A stretch of DNA of 64,000 bases from Pseudomonas inefficax (GTDB lineage Bacteria; Pseudomonadota; Gammaproteobacteria; Pseudomonadales; Pseudomonadaceae). Within the stretch, counting starts at the first letter, position 1, and each line of letters opens with the position of its first letter. The stretch covers positions 124,001-188,000 of the forward strand of contig NZ_OPYN01000001.1 in assembly GCF_900277125.1 (NCBI RefSeq), given 5' to 3'. The notes below the pieces were generated by a model that searched no databases, was not told the DNA's origin, and saw only the letters and a list, made by a program, of their open reading frames with translations. Made by a program: the position numbers and the translations under genes. This document shows, in pieces, positions 24,431-38,602 of the stretch.

Positions 24431-25801
24431 TTACTTGCCGATGCAGAAGCTGGAGAAGATCCTCCCCAACAGGTCGTCTGAGCTGAATGCCCCGGTAATT
24501 TCCCCCAGAGCCTGCTGCGCCTGTCGCAAGTCTTCTGCCAGCAGCTCACCCGCGCCTGCCAGGGTCAATTGTTTGCGGCCGTGCTCCAGGTACTCACTGG
24601 CCTGGCGCAGGGCATCCAGATGGCGCCGGCGGGCGCTGAAACCACTCTCGGCCGTCTGTTCATAACCCATGCACGCCTTCAGGTGGTCACGCAGCAGCTG
24701 CAGGCCTGCGTCGTCCCCTTTGGCACTGAGGGTGATCGTCACATGGCCGTCATCGCACTGTTCCAGCGCGACCCGCTCACCACTCAGGTCGGCCTTGTTG
24801 CGGATCAGCGTGACCTTGCCTGGGTCTGGCCGCTGGTCGAGAAATTCCGGCCACAGAGCGAATGGGTCGCTGGCCTCGGGCGCGGTGGAGTCCACCACCA
24901 ACAGTACCCGGTCTGCCTCGCCAATGGCCTTCAGCGCACGTTCCACGCCGATCTTTTCCACATGGTCATCGGTGTTGCGCAAGCCGGCAGTATCGACCAC
25001 GTGCAGCGGCATGCCGTCGATGTGGATATGTTCGCGCAGGATGTCCCGGGTGGTGCCGGCGATATCGGTGACTATCGCTGCTTCGCGCCCGGCAAGCTGG
25101 TTCAACAGGCTCGACTTGCCGGCATTCGGCCGACCGGCGATGACCACGGTCATGCCGTCACGCAGCAAGGCACCCTGCCCGGCTTCACGCTGCACCTTGG
25201 ACAGCTCATCGCGCACCACATCGAGCATCGACAGTACGTGACCGTCGGCGAGGAAGTCGATTTCTTCCTCCGGGAAGTCGATCGCCGCCTCGACGTAGAT
25301 GCGCAGGGCAATCAACGCCTCGGTCAGGAAATGCACGCGCTTGGAGAATTCCCCCTGCAGCGAACGGAGTGCATTGCGCGCGGCCTGGCTGGAACTGGCC
25401 TCGATCAGGTCGGCGATGGCTTCGGCCTGGGCCAGGTCGAGCTTGTCGTTGAGGAATGCACGCTCGCTGAACTCGCCTGGGCGAGCCAGCCGGCAACCCA
25501 CTTGTACACAGCGCTGCAGCAGCATATCCAGCACTACCGGGCCACCGTGGCCTTGCAGTTCCAGCACATCCTCGCCGGTGAACGAATTCGGCCCGGGGAA
25601 AAACAGCGCGATACCTTCGTCCAGCACCAGCCCTTCCTCGTCGCGGAACGGGCCGTAATGGGCATGGCGCGGAGTAAGCGTACGGCCGGTAATCAACTGG
25701 CCGGCCTTGGCCGCCAGAGGGCCGGACAACCTGACAATACCCACACCGCCGCGGCCCTGGGCGGTGGCGATGGCGGCGATGGTTTCACGCACAGTGTTCA
25801 T
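24431..25801 (-). CDS. mnmE: tRNA modification GTPase MnmE
   Basis: GTPase partner of MnmG in cmnm5U34 formation. The 456-residue protein has an N-terminal folate-binding domain and a G domain inserted in a helical domain (P-loop [17 protein letters not shown]). The C-terminal end is FCIGK with the catalytic cysteine. Full length, bounded by terminators on both sides. Confidence 0.97.
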   Translation of the reverse strand: MNTVRETIAAIATAQGRGGVGIVRLSGPLAAKAGQLITGRTLTPRHAHYGPFRDEEGLVLDEGIALFFPGPNSFTGEDVLELQGHGGPVVLDMLLQRCVQVGCRLARPGEFSERAFLNDKLDLAQAEAIADLIEASSSQAARNALRSLQGEFSKRVHFLTEALIALRIYVEAAIDFPEEEIDFLADGHVLSMLDVVRDELSKVQREAGQGALLRDGMTVVIAGRPNAGKSSLLNQLAGREAAIVTDIAGTTRDILREHIHIDGMPLHVVDTAGLRNTDDHVEKIGVERALKAIGEADRVLLVVDSTAPEASDPFALWPEFLDQRPDPGKVTLIRNKADLSGERVALEQCDDGHVTITLSAKGDDAGLQLLRDHLKACMGYEQTAESGFSARRRHLDALRQASEYLEHGRKQLTLAGAGELLAEDLRQAQQALGEITGAFSSDDLLGRIFSSFCIGK

Positions 25802-25835
25802 GCTCGAAAGCCTCTACGACAAAAACGACAGATAG

Positions 25836-25865
25836 CAAAAACGCCCCACTAGGGGGCGTTTTTTA
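25836..25865. terminator. Terminator between yidC and mnmE
   Basis: AACGCCCC pairs with GGGGCGTT, with A and T runs on the two sides. On the minus strand it ends the rpmH-rnpA-yidD-yidC transcript 25 bp after the yidC stop. Confidence 0.88.
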
Positions 25866-25889
25866 TTCACAGGCTAGCGCAGTAGCCTG

Positions 25890-27572
25890 TCAAGCAGCAG
25901 CTTTTTTGCTGGCTGCTTCGATGCTGCGGGTGATGTACCACTGCTGTGCGATCGACAGGCAGTTGTTCACAACCCAGTACAGCACCAGACCAGCCGGGAA
26001 CCACAGGAAGAAGAAGGTGAAGATGATCGGCATCATTTTCATCACCTTGGCCTGCATCGGATCCGGCGGCGTAGGGTTCAAGCGCTGCTGGATGAACATG
26101 GTGGCGCCCATGATGATCGGCAGGATGAAGAACGGATCCTTGATCGACAGGTCGGTAATCCACAGCATCCATGGGGCCTGGCGCATTTCCACGCTTTCCA
26201 GCAGTACCCAGTACAGGGCCAGGAACACTGGCATCTGCACCAGGATCGGCAGGCAGCCGCCCAGCGGGTTGATCTTCTCTTTCTTGTACAGCTCCATCAT
26301 CGCCTGGGACATCTTCTGGCGATCATCACCGAAGCGTTCCTTCAGTGCAGCGAGCTTCGGCGCAACGGCACGCATGCGCGCCATCGAACGGTAGCTGGCA
26401 GCCGACAGAGGGAAGAACAGGCCTTTGATCAGCATGGTCAGCACGATGATCGACCAGCCCCAGTTACCCAGCAGGCTGTGGATATGTTGCAGCAACCAGA
26501 AGATCGGCTGGGCGATGAACCACAGGAAGCCGTAGTCGACGGTCAGTTCCAGGCCTGGGGACAACTCTTTCAGCTTGGACTGGATTTTCGGGCCGGCATA
26601 CAGCATGGCGCTGGTTTCGACCTTGCCGCCAGCAGGCACGCTGATGGCCGGGCCGGTGTAGCCGATGATGTAGTTGCCCTGGCTGTCCTTGCGGGTCTGG
26701 ACAACATTGTTGTCCGACTTGGCCGGAATCCACGCGGTGACGAAGTAGTGCTGCAGCCAGGCAACCCAGCCGCCGGACACATTTTCTTTCAAACTACCTT
26801 TGTCGATGTCCTTCATCGAGACCTTTTTGTAGGGCTCGGAAGCTGTCCACAGGGCAGCACCCAGGTAGGTAGCGGTGCCGGTGGCAGTGCTCGACGACGG
26901 ATCGGAGCTGGCGTCGCGCTTGAGCTGGGCAAACATGTTGCCGCTCCAGGCCTGGCCGCTCTGGTTGTCGATCAGGTAGCTGACGGTCAGGTCGTACTCG
27001 CCGCGCTTGAAGCTGAAGCGCTTGATGTAGTTGACGCCGTTGTCGCTGAACTTCAGGTCGACTACCAGTTGTTCCTGGCCATCAGCCAGCTGGTAACCCT
27101 TCTTGTCGGCAGCGTACAGAGGACGACCGGCAGGACGGGCATCCGGACCGTTGACACCGGTCAGGCCGCTTTGCGCCAGGTAGACACGCTCGCCACCGTT
27201 GTCGAACAGCTGGAACGGAATGTCCGGGTGGTCCTGGCGACGTGGGTACTGCGGCAGGTTCAGCTGGACGATGTCACCACCGACCGGATCGATAGCCAGG
27301 TCCAGGACATCGGTCTTGACCCGGATCAGGTCCTTGCTGACCGCAACCGGTGCCAGTTCGGCTGCGCTGGTTTCGGCGTTGGCGTTTGGCACATCGGCGC
27401 TGGCGCCGGCATTACCGGCCGGTACGCCATCCGGCAAACCCGGGGCAACGGTGCTGGCAGCAGTATTCTGAGTCGGCAGGGCAGCCTGGCCGTAGTCCTG
27501 GTTCCACTTGAGGACCATGACATAGGACACGATTGCCAGGGCGACGATCAGGATCGTGCGTTTAATATCCAT
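25890..27572 (-). CDS. yidC: Membrane protein insertase YidC
   Basis: Inserts and folds inner-membrane proteins, including Fo subunits, alone or with SecYEG. With the start at MDIKRTILIV (27572) it has 560 residues. It shows an N-terminal membrane anchor, a large periplasmic domain (about 60-340) and five conserved C-terminal membrane helices with the polar segment NPLGGCLPILVQMPVFLALY. A longer in-frame start at 27680 overlaps yidD and gives an unlikely Arg-rich leader. It lies 2 bp after yidD. Confidence 0.96.
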   Translation of the reverse strand: MDIKRTILIVALAIVSYVMVLKWNQDYGQAALPTQNTAASTVAPGLPDGVPAGNAGASADVPNANAETSAAELAPVAVSKDLIRVKTDVLDLAIDPVGGDIVQLNLPQYPRRQDHPDIPFQLFDNGGERVYLAQSGLTGVNGPDARPAGRPLYAADKKGYQLADGQEQLVVDLKFSDNGVNYIKRFSFKRGEYDLTVSYLIDNQSGQAWSGNMFAQLKRDASSDPSSSTATGTATYLGAALWTASEPYKKVSMKDIDKGSLKENVSGGWVAWLQHYFVTAWIPAKSDNNVVQTRKDSQGNYIIGYTGPAISVPAGGKVETSAMLYAGPKIQSKLKELSPGLELTVDYGFLWFIAQPIFWLLQHIHSLLGNWGWSIIVLTMLIKGLFFPLSAASYRSMARMRAVAPKLAALKERFGDDRQKMSQAMMELYKKEKINPLGGCLPILVQMPVFLALYWVLLESVEMRQAPWMLWITDLSIKDPFFILPIIMGATMFIQQRLNPTPPDPMQAKVMKMMPIIFTFFFLWFPAGLVLYWVVNNCLSIAQQWYITRSIEAASKKAAA

Positions 27573-27574
27573 GA

Positions 27575-27820
27575 TTACTCGGCTATCGAAGAAGTTCGGG
27601 AGGAAGGAGCGGGAGGAACGGGATCGAAACCGCCGTCGTTCCACGGATGACAACGCCCCAGGCGACGAACGGCTAGCCACCCACCACGCCAGAGGCCGTG
27701 GTTTTCGATGGCTTCATAAGCGTAACAGGAGCAACTGGGGAAGAAACGACAGTGGCTGGCCATCAGAGGACTAATGGCATAACGGTAAAACTGGATCGGA
27801 ACGAGCGCCAGTTTACGCAT
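27575..27820 (-). CDS. yidD: Membrane protein insertion efficiency factor YidD
   Basis: Small amphipathic protein that assists YidC-dependent insertion. The 81 residues hold the family core [20 protein letters not shown] with clustered cysteines and [13 protein letters not shown]. It overlaps the 3' end of rnpA by 8 bp, the standard arrangement. Confidence 0.95.
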   Translation of the reverse strand: MRKLALVPIQFYRYAISPLMASHCRFFPSCSCYAYEAIENHGLWRGGWLAVRRLGRCHPWNDGGFDPVPPAPSSRTSSIAE

Positions 27821-28217
27821 CTTGGCTGTCTACCCCTGCGGAATTGGCGGTAACTGCTGGAGTGGGCCGGCTGCGCGCCAGGCGTTTCCAGAGTTTGCCA
27901 AAGTGTTGGTGCAATTCCGGGTTTTCTATCTCACCCAATCCCTTGCGCGCGACGATCACAATGTCCAACCCGGCAAGCAATTGCTGGTTCAGGCGAAAGG
28001 AATCGCGCATCAAGCGCTTGAGGCGGTTGCGTTGAACGGCGAGCTTGACGCTCTTCTTGCCGATTACCAGGCCGAGGCGTGGGTGATCGAGGCCGTTCTC
28101 GCGAGCAAGGATCAGCAGGTTTTTCCCTGGAACCTTGCCGGTTGGGGAGTCGAAGACCGCTTTGAAATGTCGGGGTGTAAGCAGTCGCTTTTCCCGACTG
28201 AAGTCCTGACTCACCAC
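27813..28217 (-). CDS. rnpA: Ribonuclease P protein component
   Basis: Protein cofactor of RNase P, which trims tRNA 5' leaders. From the GTG at 28217 it has 134 residues with the family motif [13 protein letters not shown]. This start lies 13 bp after rpmH. A longer frame upstream to 28310 overlaps rpmH and is not homologous, so it was not used. The C-terminal tail is extended, as in other pseudomonads. Confidence 0.93.
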   Translation of the reverse strand: MVSQDFSREKRLLTPRHFKAVFDSPTGKVPGKNLLILARENGLDHPRLGLVIGKKSVKLAVQRNRLKRLMRDSFRLNQQLLAGLDIVIVARKGLGEIENPELHQHFGKLWKRLARSRPTPAVTANSAGVDSQDA

Positions 28218-28230
28218 CTGTGCCGAAAAA

Positions 28231-28365
28231 TCAAATGGCCAGACGCTTACGGCCTTTGGCACGACGACGCGACAGAACAGCGCGGCCGTTCTTGGTAGCC
28301 ATACGGGCACGGAAGCCGTGGGTGCGCGCGCGCTTGATGGTGCTTGGTTGGAAAGTACGTTTCAT
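28231..28365 (-). CDS. rpmH: Ribosomal protein L34
   Basis: The 44-residue protein is basic and matches L34 throughout ([20 protein letters not shown] at the start, [12 protein letters not shown] at the end). It is the first gene of the rpmH-rnpA-yidD-yidC run and marks one edge of oriC. Confidence 0.98.
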   Translation of the reverse strand: MKRTFQPSTIKRARTHGFRARMATKNGRAVLSRRRAKGRKRLAI

Positions 28366-28961
28366 GGCGTGTTACCTGGTTTGTCGACGACGGGCCGGGA
28401 TGGCCCCCTTTTTAAGAGACCGGCGATTCTAGAGAAAGCAAGCCCGTAGGTCAATTTCCAACCAGTCTTTCCATATAGAGCACGTGATGGACGGTGCGTG
28501 CTTGGCCAATACCTCACGGGTGCTTGATCGGGCACACGAATTGGGGACAACATGAAAAAAAAGAAGAGACATATAAAAAGCTTTTCTGAAGAATCTATAA
28601 ATCTTAGGTGGATAACCTTCTGTGGATAACCGTCTCTAGCCCATAGAACATGGGCTGTACAGAGTTTTACAAGTGCGTTATCAACCCGTGCTGCGCTTGT
28701 TTTCTTCATGGTCGAAAGCTGTGGATTAAAACGCCGCTTATCCACAGGCGAGTTATCAACAGGTCTGAACCCAGGGTTGTGCATAGCGCTCATGTCCGGT
28801 TATCCACAGGGCTTATTCACAGCATGACGAAGCCGTTTTGGTCGATAAATGGCTGTTTTGTCATGGTTCCTAACGTGTCCACATGTGGATAACTGGACGC
28901 TCGACCGGTACAATGGCGGTTTGTTTTTGCCTCATCCGGCTTTCAAACTCAGGGGATATCC
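28366..28961. other. oriC: Chromosomal replication origin oriC (rpmH-dnaA gap)
   Basis: Four perfect DnaA boxes (TTATCCACA or its complement) lie at 28621-28629, 28738-28746, 28800-28808 and 28884-28892. Near-matches lie at 28607, 28678, 28720, 28753 and 28813. An AT-rich, A/G-strand-biased tract at 28552-28606 is a likely unwinding element. The place between rpmH and dnaA is the known Pseudomonas oriC. No gene lies in these 596 bp. Confidence 0.93.
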
Positions 28962-30500
28962 GTGTCAGTGGAACTTTGGCAGCAGTGCGTGGAGCTTCTG
29001 CGCGATGAACTGCCTGCCCAGCAATTCAACACCTGGATCCGTCCGCTACAGGTCGAAGCCGAAGGCGACGAGTTGCGCGTCTATGCGCCTAACCGTTTCG
29101 TTCTCGATTGGGTCAATGAAAAGTACCTGGGTCGTTTGCTCGAGCTGTTGGGCGAAAACGGCAGCGGCATTGCGCCTGCCCTTTCCTTGTTGATAGGCAG
29201 CCGTCGCAGCTCCGCGCCTCGTGCCGCACCCAACGCACCAGTAAGTGCTGCGGTGGCCGCCTCGCTGGCCCAGACCCAGACGCAGAGCCAGACACAGAAG
29301 GCCGTGCCGGCCGCGGTTGAGCCCGTCGCCATGGCGGCGGCCGAGCCTGTACTGGTCGATGAACTGGCCGAGCCATCCTCGCGTGATAGCTTCGATGCCA
29401 TGGCCGAACCGGCTACTGTGTCGGCCGGCAATGCCCGGACCGAACAACGGACCGTGCAGGTCGAAGGTGCGCTCAAGCACACCAGTTATCTGAACCGCAC
29501 CTTCACGTTCGACACCTTCGTCGAAGGCAAGTCGAACCAGCTGGCGCGCGCAGCTGCCTGGCAGGTGGCAGACAATCCCAAGCACGGCTACAACCCGCTC
29601 TTCCTTTATGGGGGCGTGGGCCTGGGTAAAACCCACCTCATGCATGCTGTGGGTAACCACCTGCTGAAGAAGAACCCGAACGCCAAGGTCGTGTACCTGC
29701 ATTCGGAGCGCTTCGTCGCGGACATGGTCAAGGCGCTGCAGCTGAACGCCATCAATGAATTCAAGCGTTTCTACCGCTCGGTGGATGCGTTGCTGATCGA
29801 CGATATCCAGTTCTTTGCCCGTAAAGAGCGCTCGCAGGAAGAGTTTTTCCACACCTTCAACGCCCTGCTCGAGGGTGGCCAGCAGGTAATCCTTACCTCT
29901 GACCGCTACCCCAAGGAGATCGAAGGCCTGGAAGAGCGCCTGAAGTCGCGCTTTGGTTGGGGCCTGACGGTGGCCGTCGAGCCTCCAGAGCTGGAAACAC
30001 GCGTCGCGATCCTGATGAAGAAAGCCGACCAGGCCAAGGTCGAACTACCGCATGACGCGGCCTTCTTCATTGCCCAGCGTATCCGTTCCAACGTCCGTGA
30101 ACTGGAAGGCGCATTGAAGCGGGTGATCGCTCACTCCCACTTCATGGGCCGCGACATCACCATCGAACTGATTCGTGAGTCGCTCAAGGATCTGCTGGCG
30201 CTGCAGGACAAGCTGGTCAGTGTGGATAACATTCAGCGTACTGTCGCCGAGTACTACAAGATCAAGATCTCCGATCTGTTGTCCAAGCGTCGTTCGCGTT
30301 CCGTAGCGCGTCCACGTCAGGTGGCCATGGCCCTGTCCAAGGAACTGACCAACCACAGTCTGCCGGAAATTGGCGACATGTTCGGTGGTCGCGACCATAC
30401 GACCGTGCTGCACGCATGCCGCAAAATCAACGAATTGAAGGAATCCGACGCGGACATCCGCGAGGACTACAAGAACCTGCTGCGGACGCTGACGACCTGA
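28962..30500 (+). CDS. dnaA: Chromosomal replication initiator DnaA
   Basis: AAA+ protein that binds DnaA boxes and opens oriC. The 512-residue protein begins at a GTG ([20 protein letters not shown]) with AGGGGAT upstream. Domain I is followed by a long Ala/Gln-rich linker (about 85-170), the AAA+ core with GGVGLGKTH, and the DNA-binding domain signature [15 protein letters not shown]. It lies directly beside the origin. Confidence 0.98.
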   Translation: MSVELWQQCVELLRDELPAQQFNTWIRPLQVEAEGDELRVYAPNRFVLDWVNEKYLGRLLELLGENGSGIAPALSLLIGSRRSSAPRAAPNAPVSAAVAASLAQTQTQSQTQKAVPAAVEPVAMAAAEPVLVDELAEPSSRDSFDAMAEPATVSAGNARTEQRTVQVEGALKHTSYLNRTFTFDTFVEGKSNQLARAAAWQVADNPKHGYNPLFLYGGVGLGKTHLMHAVGNHLLKKNPNAKVVYLHSERFVADMVKALQLNAINEFKRFYRSVDALLIDDIQFFARKERSQEEFFHTFNALLEGGQQVILTSDRYPKEIEGLEERLKSRFGWGLTVAVEPPELETRVAILMKKADQAKVELPHDAAFFIAQRIRSNVRELEGALKRVIAHSHFMGRDITIELIRESLKDLLALQDKLVSVDNIQRTVAEYYKIKISDLLSKRRSRSVARPRQVAMALSKELTNHSLPEIGDMFGGRDHTTVLHACRKINELKESDADIREDYKNLLRTLTT

Positions 30501-30540
30501 TGGCCGTCTGCGCAGCTAATTGAAGGCAAGGGACTAGACC

Positions 30541-31644
30541 ATGCATTTCACCATTCAACGCGAAGCCCTGTTGAAACCCCTGCAACTGGTCGCCGGTGTC
30601 GTCGAGCGCCGCCAGACCTTGCCGGTCCTGTCCAACGTATTGCTGGTCGTACAAGGCCAGCAACTGTCGTTGACTGGTACCGACCTGGAAGTCGAACTGG
30701 TAGGCCGCGTGCAACTCGAAGAGCCGGCCGAGCCTGGCGAAATCACTGTCCCGGCACGCAAGCTGATGGACATTTGCAAAAGCTTGCCGAACGACGCCCT
30801 GATCGATATCAAGGTCGATGAGCAGAAACTTTTGGTCAAGGCCGGCCGCAGCCGCTTTACCCTGTCGACCCTGCCTGCCAATGACTTCCCTACCGTGGAA
30901 GAAGGCCCGGGCTCGCTAACCTGCAACCTGGAACAGAGCAAGCTGCGTCGCCTGATCGAGCGTACCAGTTTCGCCATGGCCCAGCAGGATGTGCGGTACT
31001 ACCTCAACGGTATGCTGCTGGAAGTTTCCCGCAACACCCTGCGAGCTGTATCCACTGACGGCCACCGCCTGGCGCTGTGCTCCATGAGCGCACCGATCGA
31101 GCAGGATGATCGCCACCAAGTCATCGTGCCGCGCAAAGGTATCCTCGAACTGGCGCGCCTGCTGACCGACCCGGAAGGCATGGTCAGCATCGTCCTGGGC
31201 CAGCACCATATCCGCGCTACCACCGGTGAATTCACCTTTACTTCGAAGCTGGTGGACGGCAAGTTCCCGGACTACGAGCGCGTACTGCCCAAGGGCGGTG
31301 ACAAGCTGGTGGTCGGTGACCGTCAGGCGCTGCGTGAAGCCTTCAGCCGTACTGCAATTCTTTCCAACGAAAAGTACCGCGGAATCCGCCTGCAACTGGC
31401 CGCTGGCCAACTGAAGATCCAAGCCAACAACCCCGAGCAGGAAGAAGCTGAAGAAGAAATCAGCGTGGACTACGACGGTAGCTCGCTGGAAATCGGCTTC
31501 AACGTCAGCTACCTGCTGGACGTGCTGGGCGTGATGACTACCGAGCAAGTTCGTCTGATCCTGTCCGACTCCAACAGCAGTGCTCTGCTGCAGGAAGCTG
31601 GCAACGACGATTCTTCCTACGTTGTCATGCCGATGCGCCTGTAA
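30541..31644 (+). CDS. dnaN: DNA polymerase III sliding clamp
   Basis: Ring-shaped processivity factor of the replicative polymerase. The 367-residue protein has three similar clamp domains and starts MHFTIQREALLKPLQLVAGV. The C-terminal YVVMPMRL is the conserved end. It lies 40 bp after dnaA. Confidence 0.98.
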   Translation: MHFTIQREALLKPLQLVAGVVERRQTLPVLSNVLLVVQGQQLSLTGTDLEVELVGRVQLEEPAEPGEITVPARKLMDICKSLPNDALIDIKVDEQKLLVKAGRSRFTLSTLPANDFPTVEEGPGSLTCNLEQSKLRRLIERTSFAMAQQDVRYYLNGMLLEVSRNTLRAVSTDGHRLALCSMSAPIEQDDRHQVIVPRKGILELARLLTDPEGMVSIVLGQHHIRATTGEFTFTSKLVDGKFPDYERVLPKGGDKLVVGDRQALREAFSRTAILSNEKYRGIRLQLAAGQLKIQANNPEQEEAEEEISVDYDGSSLEIGFNVSYLLDVLGVMTTEQVRLILSDSNSSALLQEAGNDDSSYVVMPMRL

Positions 31645-31659
31645 TTCGTAGCAGGCGAA

Positions 31660-35188
<3,529 letters not shown>

Positions 35189-35273
35189 TCCGGTGTAGGT
35201 TCACAGAAAAGCTGCACGCTTTCACAAATAGATGACCGGCCGGGCTTCAACCATGGCCCCTGTCGGTCACCAT

Positions 35274-35300
35274 CAAGCCCGCCTTCGCGGGCTTTTTTTT
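35274..35300 (+). terminator. Terminator of gyrB
   Basis: AAGCCCGC pairs with GCGGGCTT around CTTC and is followed by a long T run. It is the last recognisable piece of the core genome before the inserted region. Confidence 0.93.
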
Positions 35301-36024
35301 GCCTGGAATTCCTGCCGGGGCGCCCTACTCCGCTCATTGGAAAATGATGCAGATGGGGGGATTTGAGGAAGTGATTTGATGGGGCGCTGGAAGTGCTGAG
35401 AGGGTCGGCGGGCGGATCTGAGCAGCAGAGAGATTGAGAGGACTTTAAAACTAATATTTGAACACCTTAATAGTTAATTAAGCGTACGTGTTAAGTATTA
35501 ATTTGAACAATTTAGTATGGAAATGGAATTTGGTGGAAGTTGCCATTTTGGATTTTTTGTAGATTTCGAAGGGATGTTGGAATAAGATCTATGACCAACT
35601 TTTCCGCTTTGCACTGAAGATTTTCAGCCAAATCAGCTGTTTGAAGCGAGAGCTTCAGACCTGATCCAAATTGCTCCAGCGATCACGAAGTGGCCGTTTA
35701 GAAATAAAGAGAGCAAGCCGATTGCTTTAGATTCTGATCAGTCATGAGAGTCATGACCAATGAGAGAAAAGGAGACCTGAAAATGTAGAAAAACGCGATC
35801 AATCCCGAGAGGACTGACCGCGCTTAGCGAAGCAGACTTGCGTCCTCAGAACCCGCAATGTCTGCTTTTTCGAAGCGACTGTCAATCCTCTCCCATTTTT
35901 TCGACCTTAGCGAGGTTACTCGACGGCACAGTGTTGCCTGTCGAAAGGCCTCACTTCGCCCGCCCTGCGCCTTGATTTTTTGGCGCAGCGTCGGCGCTCG
36001 TTTCGAGATTTTCGGAGGTGTTTC
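35301..36024. other. Gene-free left border of the Tn7-like element
   Basis: I find no gene on either strand here. Base composition falls from GC-rich to clearly AT-rich near 35440. Two similar segments, TAATATTTGAACA (35452-35464) and TTAATTTGAACA (35498-35509), could be transposase-binding sites. GCGACTGTCAATCCTCTC at 35875 resembles, with a small gap, the inverse of the motif repeated at 42.1 kb. The exact transposon terminus and any 5-bp target duplication could not be fixed. The minus-strand frame 35824-36291 only mirrors tnsA. Confidence 0.5.
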
Positions 36025-36663
36025 ATGACAGTACGAAAGGTGGTCACGCGGCGGTCCAACCATTACCGCGGCTACTTCCCATCGCTCAAAAATAAAAAGC
36101 CTGTGCCCTGGGAGTCCCAGCTCGAAGGCGCTCTTTTTCGGCTTCTTGAGCTGTCTCCTGCGGTCATCGGCTACGTCCCGCAGCCCAGTGAGGAACGTGT
36201 TCCATCGCTCCAGGGCTACTTCAAATATTACCCAGACGTACAGGTTTTCCTCGCGGATGGGCGCGAGTGGTGGTTTGAAGTGAAGCCTCACGACCGACTG
36301 AAGATTGCCAGCGTCAGGCAGCGACTGGATGCCGCTGAGCGCTACTTCAACGCCACTGCCCGTAACTTTTCGGTGATCACTGAAAAGTTAATTGAAGCTG
36401 AACCCCTGGCTACCAATCTTAGAAGGCTGATGTATCACCGGCGCGGTCCAGAGCTTTCGCATCAGGCGTTGGAGGAGGTAATGGCGACCTTCAACGAATG
36501 GCCGCCTATGACCGTTGCAGATCTGCTCTACGTGGTTGGTGAGGGGAAAGCCTGGCGCTTGTTAGGCCTTGGGGTGGTGGGCATTGACCTTGATAGGTCA
36601 ATTGACACTGACTCCCCGGTCTTCCTGCAAGGGGGGCACCGTCATGCAAACCTTTTCCCTTAA
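36025..36663 (+). CDS. tnsA: Tn7-like transposase endonuclease subunit TnsA
   Basis: Cuts the 5' ends of the transposon so that, with TnsB, it leaves the donor as a free double-strand fragment (cut-and-paste). The 212-residue protein has the restriction-endonuclease-like core: WESQLE (Glu30/Glu34), YPDVQV (Asp71) and EVKP (Glu85, Lys87). All catalytic positions appear intact. The ATG at 36025 is chosen for its strong GGAGG 7 bp upstream; an in-frame TTG at 35980 is less likely. The 3' end overlaps tnsB by 20 bp. Confidence 0.9.
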   Translation: MTVRKVVTRRSNHYRGYFPSLKNKKPVPWESQLEGALFRLLELSPAVIGYVPQPSEERVPSLQGYFKYYPDVQVFLADGREWWFEVKPHDRLKIASVRQRLDAAERYFNATARNFSVITEKLIEAEPLATNLRRLMYHRRGPELSHQALEEVMATFNEWPPMTVADLLYVVGEGKAWRLLGLGVVGIDLDRSIDTDSPVFLQGGHRHANLFP

Positions 36664-38602
36664 GGTGAAATTGGTCGTCATCGTTCGTGGCGTACTGATG
36701 GTGCTTGAGAAGAGGCTTATTGACCGGAAGCTGCTCTTTTTCGATGAGCTTGGTGAGCCCACGAAGCTATCCGAGAAGGAGTTCTATGAGGCCTACGAGA
36801 AGCGCGAGATCGAGATCTCCGCTGATCAGCCATACCTTGGGAGGGTTCCGTATGTGCGGAACGTCCCTCCAGATATTTCATGCTTCCCCAAAAAACATGG
36901 AGATGAGGCATTGCGTCGACGCAAGTATCTGGACGACCTAACTAAGCGCGGTAAATACAAGCTACCGGGTGACGAAGACATGATCAAGAAGCTTAGAGAT
37001 ATCGCCAAAAAGATTGGGGATGCGTGCGCACCCTCGGTTTCCACTATTCGACGTTGGGCAGCCAAATACATTGGCCAGAACGTAGTAAAGCTTATCCCTC
37101 AGCATGCCAAAAAGGGTCGGGCTGCCGCGATACAGGGAGAGCTCGAAGTTATTCTTGAAGGGGTGATTAATAAAACCTACCTGCAGGATACGATTCCAGC
37201 GGTCAGCGTGGTCGTTTCAGAATTCGAGGATCAGATAAAAGAGAGGAACAAAAGTCGTTTGCCTTCGGATCAGCTCAAGATCCCAAGCGGAATGACTGTC
37301 CGAAGGTACATCGCCAAGCTGGATCCGTACCTTGTGGATAAGGAGAGGCTCGGAAAACACGCAGCAGACAAGAAGCACCGTGTTGCGGCGGGTGTCCTAC
37401 GTGTCCATGAGATTTTGGAACGTTGGGAAATTGATCACACCTTGTTGGACGTCCAGCTTGTGGATGAAACCTCGGGGCTGTGCATTGGGCGCCCCTATCT
37501 GACGATCGTCCTCGACCGCTTCTCTCGAATGGTGATGGGATATTTGCTCCACCTGTCGGCGCCAAATACGGAAACCGTGCTTCGTGTGATCGAACGCTCA
37601 ATCCGTCCAAAAGCCGAATTGCTGAAGCGCTTTCCGAAAGTGAGAAATGAATGGTGGGCACGTGGGCTGCCGGCTCGAATAGTCCCAGACAACGCAGCGG
37701 AATTTCACGCGGGCGATCTCATCATGGGATTCAACGAGTTGGGTATCGAGATCATGTATCCCGCTTCAAGGGCCCCTCAAAGGAAAGGTGCCGTCGAACG
37801 CTTTTTCAGCACACAGAACCTGGGGCTTATCCACAACCTCCCGGGTACCACCTTCTCGAATATCCAGCAGCGTGGCGATTACGACTCGGAGAAGAATGCA
37901 TGTTTCACGCTCCCTCAATTGGAGGCGGTGGTAGTGAAATGGATCGTCGATGGTTACCACCAGACTCCTCATCGGGGGCTGGACAACAGAACACCGGCTC
38001 AAGTCTGGGGGACTAGCGAGGCGAACCATGTCATCAGCCTTCCCGTCGACCTGGACTCGTTGGAGTGCATTCTGGCCAAGCGGGCCTCGGTGAAGGTTCA
38101 CCATTACGGCATCGAGGTTGCCAAAGTGGGCTACCACTCTACGGAACTTGCTGAGCTCCGTATGCGTTTGGCAGACGGAGAAAAGGTAAACGTCCGCTAT
38201 CGAGACGAAGCCGGGCACGTTTGGGTTCACGACCGCTTCAGAAACTTGTTCTTCAAAGTGCCCGCCAAAGATGAGCGAATGGCCGGTAAGAGCAGGGAGG
38301 TGTGGAAGGCTGCCGAGAAAGCGCTGCGAGAAAAATATAATGAGCAGCCTAGCTTCGAGGCTACGCACAGGTGCTACCAGGAAATTATGGAAGATGCAGA
38401 CGAGGCCCGCCGTTCGCAGACGCTCAGAAAACGACGCGCAGCTGCCATAGCGAAAATCGACAAGGAGGGTCGAGTGACCGAAAGCACGCCTCCACCCAAG
38501 GTACTCGCTGAAGTGGAATGGACCGGTGACTCTATTCCTAACATTCCGCCAGCAGCCTTCAAGGTCTCGGTTCGTCGCCCTGCTGGGAGTTCTAAGCCAT
38601 GA
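36644..38602 (+). CDS. tnsB: Tn7-like DDE transposase TnsB
   Basis: Binds the transposon ends, cuts the 3' ends and joins them to target DNA. The 652-residue protein has an N-terminal DNA-binding part with helix-turn-helix character (SVSTIRRWAAKY near 131-142; MTVRRYIAKL near 217-226). The integrase core follows with Asp264 (WEIDHT), Asp349 (VPDNAAEFH) and Glu385 (RKGAVERFF), then a C-terminal Mu-transposase-like beta domain. The start MQTFSLKV at 36644 is preferred because a G-rich ribosome site (AAGGGGGG) lies just upstream. The stop overlaps tnsC (ATGA). Confidence 0.92.
   Translation: MQTFSLKVKLVVIVRGVLMVLEKRLIDRKLLFFDELGEPTKLSEKEFYEAYEKREIEISADQPYLGRVPYVRNVPPDISCFPKKHGDEALRRRKYLDDLTKRGKYKLPGDEDMIKKLRDIAKKIGDACAPSVSTIRRWAAKYIGQNVVKLIPQHAKKGRAAAIQGELEVILEGVINKTYLQDTIPAVSVVVSEFEDQIKERNKSRLPSDQLKIPSGMTVRRYIAKLDPYLVDKERLGKHAADKKHRVAAGVLRVHEILERWEIDHTLLDVQLVDETSGLCIGRPYLTIVLDRFSRMVMGYLLHLSAPNTETVLRVIERSIRPKAELLKRFPKVRNEWWARGLPARIVPDNAAEFHAGDLIMGFNELGIEIMYPASRAPQRKGAVERFFSTQNLGLIHNLPGTTFSNIQQRGDYDSEKNACFTLPQLEAVVVKWIVDGYHQTPHRGLDNRTPAQVWGTSEANHVISLPVDLDSLECILAKRASVKVHHYGIEVAKVGYHSTELAELRMRLADGEKVNVRYRDEAGHVWVHDRFRNLFFKVPAKDERMAGKSREVWKAAEKALREKYNEQPSFEATHRCYQEIMEDADEARRSQTLRKRRAAAIAKIDKEGRVTESTPPPKVLAEVEWTGDSIPNIPPAAFKVSVRRPAGSSKP

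Noticed and set aside
35824..36291. Minus-strand open frame of 155 codons before and within tnsA
   Set aside because: It overlaps the catalytic core of tnsA on the other strand and shows no domain, so it is not a passenger gene.
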